Shown here one piece after another: positions 55,717 to 64,000 of a stretch of DNA of 64,000 nt. The stretch's first letter is position 1, and each line of letters starts with the position of its first letter. A model generated the notes under the pieces. It was given only the letters and a program-made list of their open reading frames with translations, was not told the DNA's origin and searched no databases. Position numbers and translations under genes: made by a program. Origin of the DNA: Bipolaris cookei (lineage: Eukaryota > Ascomycota > Dothideomycetes > Pleosporales > Pleosporaceae); contig NRSV01000081.1 in the NCBI GenBank assembly GCA_002286855.1, positions 57,655 to 121,654 on the forward strand. Direction: 5' to 3'.

Positions 55717-57217
55717 TAGCATCGATGATATCATACCTCCTTCAGACCTAACATACAGCACCTATGAAGAAGCTTTTGATGCCCTCAAGGTGCATGGCGT
55801 GCAGCACGGCTATGGCTTTGTGCTTAAACGCAGCAAACCTCATAACTCTAAGGTTTAAGTCCGATATTACTACTGCTTCGACCGCTTTAGGAACAATTTC
55901 CAATCAACTGTAAAAGTACCGAGTACAAGCACGCGCTCAACGGGGTGTCCTTTTAAGCTTGTCATCTTCAAGATTGTTGGGACATATATTGGAGTCGAGC
56001 TGGCGACACCAGTCTTACCTCGGTAATACTACGGGCATACAAATGTCAGCAAGGGTATACGCCCCTTGGCAGGGGAACACGTGTCAGCAGTCTTAGCCTT
56101 GCCTGCTACTGCTAAGTATATAGCTACGTCGATAGCCCAGTAGCTAGTCGAAACAGTCAAGTCTTCATTTAGTGTTTTGTGCAACTGCAGTTGTTTAACT
56201 CAATTAAGGCCTTTGCCGTGCCAACAAAGATAAAAGACGGTGACCAATGGAAGTTAGAGGTCCAGGATAAGCATCACAATCACCCCCGATCAATTAACCA
56301 TATCGCCCACAATGTATATCGTAAGCGTACACCGGCACAAAAAGACATGATTGAATCAATGACCCATGCTGGGGCACGACCAATGCAGATGCTGGCTCCC
56401 AATCAAAAGGATCAAGGCAAACTAGTCTCTGCGACCAATATTCGAAGTGAGAGGAAAGCGATCCAGAAGAGCTAGTTGAAGCGCGGAACACGGCTCTCGC
56501 TACGGAAGGGCTTTTCGCTTCTTGTACTCCAACTATGGCCTGGAACTATCACTTTGGAGATATGGATGTTTTCTAGACTGAGAGATTTGCGCAAGTTGAC
56601 GCTCAGAATGTAGTAACTGAACCTAAGAACGCAGTTGTTGAGCCTCAGAATGCACCTTCGCTGCGGCCTAAGTGTGCTGCGAAAGAAACCCCAAAACAAC
56701 AAAAACCAGTCTTGCCCTCCTAAGCACAAGAGTTAAGTAGCTACAAGAAAGAGACCGGATACGAGAGTACACCAAATACAAAAGAGAAGCAATAGAGAAG
56801 GATAAGCACACGTACGCGGCTATATTCGATCTAAAGATACAAAAAGCTATAGCTATCCCAAGAAACACAAAAAGAAAAACTCCGAGCGGCTTCTCACTCA
56901 AACTAGGCCATGGATACTTCAACGCCTATCTAGAGAGAGTAAAGAAGAGGGAGTCGAACCTCTGCAACTGCGGGAGACCGCAAACACCAGAGCATATCCT
57001 CTTGTTCTGCAGCTACTACAACGCAGAAAGGAAGAAGCTAAAAGCAACTCTCGACCAGCAAACACTCACAATGCCACTTCTCCTGCACACCTCATCTGGT
57101 ATAGAAGCTACAATACCTTTCATTACCAGCACTGGAGCAGGGACAAGACGGTGGCTCCTAGGCCAAGAACAAGACTAAAACACAACAAAAACATCATAAA
57201 AACTAGCAAAAACACTA

Positions 57218-59044
57218 ACGTACCCCACGGGTTCGCGAGCCACTTTTGCCAAGCCCTCACCAAACTACCTACTCTACCTAATGTCGCAGCAATAAGATCA
57301 CTTACAGCCATCTACTAAGTGTCAGATACGGCTTGCTCTTCAAGCACTCAAACAAGACGTGAATCTCTCTTTACGACGCGCTGCAGCTATCTAAAACGTT
57401 GATCGAACGACACTAAGCCAAAGACGCGACGGACGACCTTCAAAGGCAGATCGCTGGCCAAAAACAAGGAATCTATCTAAGTTTGAAGAGGACGTGATTG
57501 TTACGTATATACTTGAGCTATTTTCGCGCGGATTTCCCCCTAAGCTCGCAGACGTGGCTAATATGGCCAATTCCTTATGCGCTGAGCGCAATCTAAACCA
57601 GGTTGGCCAAAACTGGCCCAGTACGTTCGTCAAACGTCGATCCGAGCTTGTAACGCGTTTTAATCGCAAGTAAGACTACAAGAGAGCTCTCTGTGAGGAT
57701 CCTAAGACTATCTAAGCCTGGTTTGACCTAGTAGCCAACATAAAAGCCAAGTATGGTATCCAGGACGACGACATGTTCAACTTTGACGAGACGGGCTTTA
57801 TGATGGGTCAGATTGCCCCTGGAGCTGTTGTTACAGCTTCAGAGAGACGTGGACGACCAAAGACTGTTCAGCCTGGTAATAGAGAGTGGGCAGCGGTTAT
57901 CCAGGGCATTAATGCGACCGGGTGGACGATTCCGCCCTTCATCGTCCTCAAGGCGCGCCACCACCTCTCAAGCTGATACAAAGACGGCGATATACCCCAG
58001 AACTGGGTTATTGGAGTCTCTAAGAACGGATGGACGATTAATAAGCTTGGTCTTGCGTGGCTAAAGCACTTTAATGAGCATACAAAGACGAAGAAGGTTG
58101 TTGTCCACCGCCTGCTCATTATTGACGGCCATGAGAGCCACAACTCGCTGGATTTCCAAAAATACTGCAAAGATAACTGTATTGTTGCTATTTGCATGCC
58201 TCCACACTCGTCCCACCTCTTGCAACCTCTTGATGTGGGCTGTTTTGCCCCTTTGAAGCAGGCCTATGGACGCCAAGTCGAATCGCTCGTGCGCAGCCAG
58301 ATCAGTCATATCACCAAACAAGAGTTACTGTCTTGCTTTAAGCGGGCTTTTAATGCCTCATTTACTTCTAGCAATGTCCAAGGAGGATTTTGAGGCGCTC
58401 GGTTGGTCCCATTTGACCCAGAACGGGTTATATCCGCCCTTGATGTCAAGTTGCGCACTCCATCACCCTTACCTGTCGACAACCAGCCCTGGCTATCGCA
58501 AACCCCCAGTAATACCCTATAATTAGGGTCGCAATCGACGTTGGTGAAGCAGAAGATTCAAAGACATACAGATAGTTCGCCAACGTCTATCGTGGAGGCC
58601 TTTGAGAAGGTCTCAAAGGGGACAGCTATTATCGCGCATAAGTTAGTGTTGGCGCAAAAGGAGATAGCTGAGCTTAAAGCAGCAAATGGAGCCGCAACGC
58701 GACGAAAATCGCATAAAAGAAAGCGGGCTCAGACAGAGGGGACCTTAACAGTTGAAGATGGGGTGCGCTTAGCTACTCTTCAGGACTTTGGGGCGCGTAT
58801 TGATGGAAAGAAGTCAAGGAAGCAGAAGCGGGCTGACGTATGTGAACTATCTCAACGGCGGTGTGGACGGTGCAATAGGACCGGGCATTATGCGCGAACG
58901 TGTAACAATGTAGCAGAGGTAGACAATGAATGATATTTTATGTTTTATTGCACCATATTGGCCACAGTTGGGCTGTTTTAGGCTATAATGTGGTAGTTTT
59001 GATGAGGGCTTGGCAAGAGTGGCTCGCGAACCCGTGGGGTACGT
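57218..59044 (+). mobile_element. pogo/Fot1-type DNA transposon, decayed (copy 3)
   Basis: 1827-bp element with TA target duplications (57216-57217, 59045-59046) and ~48-bp inverted repeats starting ACGTACCCCACGGGTTCGCG then AGCCACT(T/C)TTGCC. No internal duplication in its repeats. The broken transposase is on the plus strand (separate entry). It sits in the LINE 3' UTR, so it is younger than the LINE. Confidence 0.9.
57390..58933 (+). pseudogene. pogo transposase, several stops
   Basis: Plus-strand, one main frame interrupted by about five stops. HTH end (RTTLSQRRDGRPSKADRW); CENP-B-like (PKLADVANMANSLCAERNLN); DDDMFNFDETGFMMGQIAPG; ERRGRPKTVQPGNREWAAVI; LLIIDGHESHNSLDFQKY; LLQPLDVGCFAPLKQAYGRQ; C-terminal zinc knuckle CGRCNRTGHYARTC. 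Catalytic Asp motifs are all present. Two stops fit G-to-A/C-to-T (TGG to TGA, CGA to TGA); others do not. Confidence 0.82.
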
Positions 59045-59370
59045 TATAATCATTTCATTTCATTAATTTAGTAATTCCTTTGCCACCAAAAGAGGCTGCT
59101 GGAAGGCATCACTGCTACCCTACATCTTTTCCTGTTTACCAAACTGCTCTTTAGCACCAGGCGTCTGCTAGAGGCCTAGCCGCAAACAAACAAAAGCCGA
59201 AGCACCACAGTAGTACCACACAAAGAAAAACAAAACCCCACATGTAAATAACAAGATAGAACGGCCTACAGTCAAAGTATTACTTAGTCCCGAGCTGCGT
59301 ATAGACTCTAATGAAATAATAATAATAATACTAGCTGCGCGCGGCGCTGGGCAGATTGGAGTCCACCACA

Positions 59371-60722
59371 GTCCGCAACAATTTAATCTGGATTCTGTCA
59401 GAGCCCCACTTACTTATCTAGGTAGGAGTTAAACTTGTATAGAAAAGCACTAGTCCTAAAGAAGTAATCAATCAATACAATCTGAACTCTCTAGGACCCA
59501 CGACTTTATCAAACATACAGTCTTACAACGCGTTTTAATCGAGCCTATGATAAGCAGAAAGCTCTATGTGAAGATTCAGTCTTAATAAAGAGCTGGTTTG
59601 AGCTCGTAGAGCAGACAAAAGTAAATTACGGTAACTGTGACGAGGATGTCTACAACTTTGACGAAGCTGGCTTCTCAATGAGCAAGATCATCGCTCAGCT
59701 TGTCGTTGCAGCATCTCAAAGAAGAGGCTGGCCAAAGGATATTCAGCCAGGCAATCGTGAGTGGGTGACGTTGATCGCTGCGATCAACGCAGCTGGCTGG
59801 GCAGCCCCACCGTTGGATTGCCAGCCTTGAAAAGGCTAATGAGACAGCCACAAAACGTAAGCAGCGTAAAAAAGAAGCGTATATAAAAGCCTGGAGTGCT
59901 TACAAAGGGAGCTGGAGAGAATATAGTCGCTCAACGCGAGGCCGATGAGCAGATTGCTTGTGAGGAGCATCAGGGGGGGAGCGATCAGGTGTCAGCCGCC
60001 AAGCTGTAACGCGCAGGAGTAGATGCAAAGAGACTGGTCATAACCCATGTACATGTAAAGAAGATATTCTGGATAGTATTTAATCTACTATCTTGATATC
60101 TATCAAAATTATCTATATGTGGTGGAGCTACACAATTGTAAAGGTGCGCGGAGGTGGTGGAGTGCGGCGCTCGCTTATAAACTATGTTATGTAAAGGAGA
60201 GAGACAAGACTTGGTTAAAGCGGCTATACTTCTGCTATATTGTCCTTGGCAGAAATTACTTTTGAAAGGCACCTCCGTAAATCACCCAGTTTATCGTTTT
60301 TAGTTTAGCCAAACTGAACTGAACTAGAATTGGAGCGCACCTGAACAGACCCTTGATCGGCCATTTGATTGTTCCCAAGTTTGCGCCTGCAGCTCAAAGA
60401 ATATGAGATGCATCCTGGTGGTGATAGCACAAAGCCAGCCACTTTCCCTACCTTTGTGATCTCCTTTCGTGAGAATATTACGAGTTTGCCATGTGTTGAT
60501 GACATGAACAAGAGAAGGGCTATATTCGGACACTTGACGTCTGGTCTGGCCACACACGGACGCTTGAACTCCGCAACAATCAATTAAGTGGGTCATAGAG
60601 GATTCAGATAGGATTGATTGATTACTTCTTCAGACCTAGTACTTTCCTATACAAGTTTAAATCCTACCTAGATAAGTAAGTGGGGCTCTGACAGAGCCCA
60701 GATTGAATTGCTTGTTGCGGAC
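59371..60722. mobile_element. 1.35-kb composite flanked by ~130-bp inverted repeats
   Basis: 59371-59501 and 60588-60722 are ~90% identical inverted repeats (outer ends GTCCGCAACAA, inner ends GACCCAC). Inside, 59510 to about 60080 is a plus-strand pogo transposase fragment (NFDEAGFSM, DIQPGNREWVTLIAAINAAG) fused after a deletion to a coiled/zinc-knuckle C-terminus (NETATKRKQRKKEAYIKAWS; CKETGHNPC). 60100-60580 is unassigned. No TA duplication of pogo type is seen at the outer edges, so the repeats may belong to another element or a rearrangement. Confidence 0.5.
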
Positions 60723-60799
60723 TTTACGGACGCTGACAGGTGTCAGCTTAGAAAAGCTGTGTCTAAGCTTTTCTGGGGACCTGGACGTCTGTCTCACCC

Positions 60800-60935
60800 A
60801 GAGTTGCTAACAATCAAATTGATCGGCAGATTGATTCGCGAACGTGCCACATCACGCTCCGTGACGCCATACACGTCCCTGCCTCTGGCACGTTCGCGAA
60901 TCAATCTGCCGATCAATTTGATTGTTAGCAACTCT
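60800..60935. mobile_element. 136-bp foldback MITE, copy 1
   Basis: Two 50-bp inverted arms (perfect) around a ~36-bp centre. Arms start AGAGTTGCTAACAATCAAAT. Flanked by a 10-bp near-duplicate (TGTCTCACCC / GGTCTCACCT). Forms a long hairpin. See copy 2. Confidence 0.8.
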
Positions 60936-61139
60936 GGTCTCACCTACTCAGCACGTTCACCGTATCTTCCATATGCGTGACCATCCGTGCATGCCCGTCC
61001 TAACCGCGCTCTTAGCATCATGAAGCGGCTCAGATATCTTCACTCGTAAAAAAGACAGAGCATTGGCCTTAATATTCAAGTTCACACACGATATGGACCA
61101 AGAATGAACCCATTCACTACTCTTTTGCCAATCTGGAGC

Positions 61140-61275
61140 AGAGTTGGGAACAATCAATCTGATCGGCAGATTGATTTGCGAACATGCCACAAGTAGGGAC
61201 GTGTATAGTGGCACGGAGCACATTATAGTACGTTTGCGAATCAATCTGCCGATCAAATTGATTGTTCCTAACTCT
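61140..61275. mobile_element. 136-bp foldback MITE, copy 2 (inverted orientation)
   Basis: Same length as copy 1, with arms starting AGAGTTGGGAACAATCAATC. The non-palindromic centre is in reverse orientation relative to copy 1. Flanked by a perfect 10-bp direct repeat AATCTGGAGC (61130-61139, 61276-61285), a target duplication. 10-bp duplications point to the Mutator-like superfamily. Confidence 0.85.
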
Positions 61276-61460
61276 AATCTGGAGCCTAGCTTGCCTGAAT
61301 AGATATTACAGACCTTGTAGCTGAGTCAGCATATTCCAACAAGGGTCCTATATTGCCGGTTGTCATCGGAACACCTTTTAGTGTGACCATCCAAATAGCC
61401 GTTGAATCCGTTTCAAGGACGTAGTTGGGAGCGCGGGACGCATGGTCAGTTCTCGCGACG

Positions 61461-61468
61461 TATATAAA
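61461..61468 (+). promoter_or_regulatory. TATA box of the secreted-protein gene
   Basis: TATATAAA about 100 bp upstream of ATG 61561, in a position normal for fungal core promoters. Confidence 0.55.
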
Positions 61469-61560
61469 AGCAATGAAGGCGCCCACTGTATTTGCAGACC
61501 TTATCTACCACCCAAATAAGACACAGCAAACTCCATCCTCATAAGTTGAACTTTCAGAAG

Positions 61561-61851
61561 ATGTCTTCTGCCCTCCGATTTCTCCTACTTCTTGCGCCTC
61601 TGTTCGGGGTCAGTCAAGCTCAATGCACCACGGCGAAAACACGGACTTGTAACTCAGCCAAAACGTACATTGTCAGTCTCTCCTTGCTTCGTCACCAACA
61701 CGGTATACTAACATGTGCTATCTGCTTCCAGATAGAGTGCGATGCCTATCTGCAAGGTACAAAATGGGAAGATTGTGACGGACCGAACTGCAAAATTTGT
61801 TCATACTATGGAGAGTATGATTATCCCAGTTGTTCACCTTGCATTACGTGA
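61561..61851 (+). CDS. small secreted cysteine-rich protein (effector-like candidate)
   Basis: 76 residues from two exons, 61561-61671 and 61732-61851. The 60-bp intron (GTCAGT, ACTAAC branch, TTCCAG) is a multiple of three without a stop, so an unspliced reading also stays open. An N-terminal signal peptide (MSSALRFLLLLAPLFGVSQA) ends with an A-Q cleavage site. The mature ~55 residues contain eight cysteines at 22, 30, 40, 52, 57, 60, 71 and 74, enough for four disulfides, with spacing DC-x4-C-x2-C. Secretion, small size, even cysteine number and a transposon-rich location are the usual marks of fungal effectors or antimicrobial peptides; no specific family is recognised and no function is claimed. 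Confidence 0.75.
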   Translation: MSSALRFLLLLAPLFGVSQAQCTTAKTRTCNSAKTYIVSLSLLRHQHGILTCAICFQIECDAYLQGTKWEDCDGPNCKICSYYGEYDYPSCSPCIT

Positions 61852-61971
61852 TGGATCGCTGTGATAATATACTACAGCAGCGTGGGGACTGGAAAGGACC
61901 GGAACTACTGTGTTACGCATGCAATTTGATTCTGCGGCACATGTTTAGTGAATACATATAGTCAAGTCACC

Positions 61972-62195
61972 TCAGCAATTTGTAACGTAGTCAGCTCTTC
62001 CTGCAAGCATATCATTCTCCAAAATGGTCTCTCGGGCACTGAATCGCAAAGTGAGACACCAGTGATGTCCACTGTACATGCACTCCATTTGCAGATAACG
62101 AGGATCGAGGATTGAAGAGTGATACATGAGAACGGTGTAAGGGTGCGATGGATCAACCATGAGTGCAAGGTAAACGATGAATTCGATGAAGAGCT
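61972..62195 (-). pseudogene. unassigned C-terminal coding fragment
   Basis: Minus-strand frame ending at 61972 reads FIEFIVYLALMVDPSHPYTV, LMYHSSILDPRYLQMECMYS, then FSARETILENDMLAGRADYV. It starts just after a TAGACAG acceptor-like site and is bounded upstream by the Gypsy relic, so it may be the last exon of a gene destroyed by that insertion. Family unknown. Confidence 0.28.
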
Positions 62196-62339
62196 GTCTA
62201 CTTCTTTGTGCGGTTGCTTATCTACCCATTCGGAGGAAGGTTATGCCAAGCGTCTGAGCGCTGCTTAGGCGGTGAGCAGGATCCGAGATTTCATCACGTG
62301 TGCTATCAAGGAGCTACCCAAAGGCCGTCCAGTCTATCC

Positions 62340-63675
62340 CGGCTAGCTATCACGAAGGCTACAGGTCAAGTACTACCAATGAAGGCTTCAGCCTCCTACA
62401 GTACCCCCCTTTTTAGGCTTGAGTCTCTCCTGTAGTGCGTGCTTCCAATCTTTTAGCGCATCAGTGCTTTTCAGATTTGAGGCTGGTTCCCAAGTCGGAT
62501 CTTGATAGCCCTCCCATTTCACAAGGTACTGCTTTCTGTGTCTGTGAACTCTTTCCTGTAGGATCTTTTCTACCAGATACATCTCTTCTCCGTTCACTTC
62601 AATAGGCTCTGGTTCATGGTCATCTCGTGGCTGACTAGGTAGTGGGTCCGATGAAGCAAGCCTCAGCATGTTAATGTTGAACACTGGATGAATTCGTCCA
62701 GGAGTGTTCAGCTTAACTGCGCTTGGTCCCACAACTTCTAGTACCGTGTACTTCAAGTTCTTCCAGTCAAGTTTTCTGCTTGACCTCTTGATCTGAAAAT
62801 GATCACCTAGCTTCAGCCAAACCTTGCCGCCGACTCGCAACTGAGGAGCTTGCTTCCTCCTCTTGTTAGCCTGCCGCTCTTGTTCTTGTTGGGCTTCTCC
62901 CATAGTAGCTTGAACTAGTTGAACACTTTGCCTTAGCCTCTTCACAATGCTCTCAGCTTTCTTGTATTCGTCCTGCACTGTCACGGTAACCACCGGGTTA
63001 CCATAACACCTGGATTCTGCTGCTGATTGGCTGAGTGCTACCGAGGTACTACACGTACGCTAGCCACCCATGATATATATTCTGTTGACGAATTTCTGTT
63101 CTGATTCCTTACGCAACGTCTTGAGTCTTCACAGATAGTGTACGTAGCAATTCACCAACGCTTCCCAAAGCTTTTGGATTCGTGCTCCTAGCATCTTGTG
63201 ACATGCACTCTTCTTTCCTGAGGCTTGTTCTCAGGGCCGTGCCTGACAGCAATCTGAACAGGGTCCACCTCGTATCCATGTTGCAAAAAGAATGGTGATA
63301 TCCTTGTAGATTGTGCTTGCCTTGCCGTTATTGCAATCTTAGCCATCCCTAGGTTGCTCTTCCAGTTCGTCTGGTTCTAGTCGCAGAAAGCGCGCAAGTA
63401 GGCTTGTACGGTTGCGTTCATTCTCTCCGTAGATCCATCAGTCTCTGGGTGATATCCTGAAGACAATCTCCGCTCAATATCCATCAGTTCACAAAGCTTA
63501 CTCCACATGTGGCTTACGAACTGTGAGCCTCTGTCCGAAGTAATGTAGTCTGGCAGCCAGTGGTATCCCACTACATGATTTACGTATGCCTTGACTACAC
63601 TTTCTGTAGTGATGTCTCTCAGACCTACAAGTACAATATCCTTGCTGAGGCGGTCTATTACTACCATCAGGTTGG
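62340..63675 (-). mobile_element. chromodomain Gypsy (Ty3) retrotransposon 3' relic
   Basis: Minus strand. Integrase core 63700-63377 has LMVVIDRLSKDIVLVGLRDI, YITSDRGSQFVSHMWSKL and SGYHPETDGSTERMNATVQA (D..D..E pattern). A stop and shifted frame (WKSNLGMAKIAITARQAQST) continue downstream. 62993-62388 then has the GPY-like region and a chromodomain (YLVEKILQERVHRHRKQYLV, then KWEGYQDPTWEPASNL). It ends in a purine tract (AAAAAGGGGGGTAC) and the beginning of the 3' LTR with TGTAGGAGGCTGAAGCC at 62400. Several stops; RT/RNase H and gag are not in the window. Confidence 0.82.
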
Positions 63676-64000
63676 TGTAACGGGCTGAGCCCTGAGTCAC
63701 ATGACTAGGCTGCTAGCCTAGTCGCGTCTCTGGCAAGGTAAGGGCCGTGCGCCAACCCAAACAAAAGAAGCTCCCCGCTCGCGTCTTACCTTCTTTCTTC
63801 ATCTTGACTGTAAATAGCATCTGGACTAGGTAGCTGGAATACAGTTCCTACAGACCGTTCACATACAGTCAAGATCACAAAGAACACGCAGAATACGCAG
63901 AATACGCAGAACACGCAGATTATCGCAGCAACCCAAAACACCGTTATGACGAGCTCCTCCGTGAACACCACCATGACGACGGACGATTCGAACCAGCTGC
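63676..64000 (+). mobile_element. start of a second LTR retrotransposon inserted in the Gypsy integrase
   Basis: At 63676 the sequence switches to TGTAACGGGCTGAGCCCTGA, with the TG start and internal inverted GGGCT/AGCCC common in fungal Gypsy LTRs. It lies where the integrase frame is interrupted (before YTNLMVVIDR). On the plus strand an ATG at 63946 opens a frame (MTSSSVNTTMTTDDSNQL) to the window edge, likely gag. Short ACACGCAGAAT tandem units occur at 63890-63925. The other LTR and the element body are outside the window. Confidence 0.55.

Larger units (their letters stand above)
53856..56475 (+). pseudogene. MULE/FAR1-type transposase N-terminal relic, split by a pogo insertion
   Basis: Plus-strand frame starting near ATG 53856 (MQVLIFFLVHD) is cut at a TA by pogo copy 2 and resumes after 55716 in the same frame (SIDDIIPPSDLTYSTYEEAF). 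It continues with GVQHGYGFVLKRSKPHNSKV, a stop, and STSTRSTGCPFKLVIF. A short region of about 200 bp then appears inserted (about 55984-56180) before DQWKLEVQDKHHNHPRSINH and SATNIRSERKAIQKS. The C-x-R-..-GCPF-..-W-..-HNH pattern is typical of FAR1/MULE transposase N-terminal domains. The downstream catalytic part is absent. Confidence 0.62.
56741..59332 (+). mobile_element. 3' end of a Tad-like LINE, split by a pogo insertion
   Basis: Codons 56741-57178 (LQERDRIREYTKYKREAIEK, then SNLCNCGRPQTPEHILLFCS) form the C-terminal zinc-binding end of a fungal LINE ORF2 (C-x-C-G..T..H-x-L-x-x-C). The stop is followed by 3' UTR to 57217, pogo copy 3 at a TA (57218-59044), then more 3' UTR to a short (AAT)n tail near 59313-59332. 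The upstream RT part is missing (5' truncation). Nesting is inferred from the continuity and the (AAT)n end. Confidence 0.6.

Noticed and set aside
60800..60935. Long hairpin as a transcription terminator or microRNA gene
   Set aside because: A second same-length copy with target duplications shows it is a MITE.
63786..63974. Minus-strand ORF with repeated CVF residues
   Set aside because: Translation of a short tandem repeat in an LTR region.

Overview
This is nuclear DNA of a filamentous ascomycete. Genes are compact, introns are 47-144 bp with GT..AG ends and CTAAC/CTGAC-type branch points, and the content includes VelB, a DUF7703-type membrane protein and a DUF3669 relic. I infer a dothideomycete, probably Pleosporales, from the overall protein make-up; no species-level marker is visible.

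The window has two kinds of chromatin. Positions 1-24 kb are gene-dense housekeeping DNA: eIF3m C-terminus, UMP kinase Ura6, an F-box-like protein, a phosphoglycerate-mutase-fold protein, proteasome alpha3 (PRE10), mitoribosomal mL59, proteasome beta3 (PUP3), the DEAD-box splicing helicase PRP28, a seven-helix membrane protein, a dead DUF3669 gene, a CSA/ERCC8-like WD40 protein, a METTL16-type protein methyltransferase and a single-pass membrane protein. A second gene block at 28.7-38.9 kb holds a large secreted cysteine-rich protein, a broken membrane-protein gene, MND1 (meiotic recombination), HEL2/ZNF598 (ribosome quality control) and velB (development and secondary metabolism).

From 24.2 to 28.3 kb, and from 38.9 kb to the end, the DNA is mostly transposon debris. 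It contains four different pogo/Fot1-like elements (three with both terminal inverted repeats and TA target duplications), a Helitron, two hAT relics, a MULE relic, a Copia gag fragment, a Tad-like LINE tail, a chromodomain Gypsy relic, the start of another LTR element, and two copies of a 136-bp foldback MITE. Many are nested: a pogo sits in the MULE, another pogo sits in the LINE 3' end, and a new LTR sits in the Gypsy integrase. Coding relics mostly carry in-frame stops and frameshifts. Some stops fit C-to-T/G-to-A (RIP-like) decay and others do not.

Three apparently intact accessory genes lie at the edges of or inside this debris: an MFS sugar transporter (45.6-47.3 kb), the secreted protein at 28.8-31.2 kb, and a 76-residue secreted eight-cysteine protein (61.56-61.85 kb). 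The last lies just downstream of the two MITEs, has its own TATA box, and is the most plausible effector-type gene here. No tRNA, rRNA or CRISPR feature was recognised.
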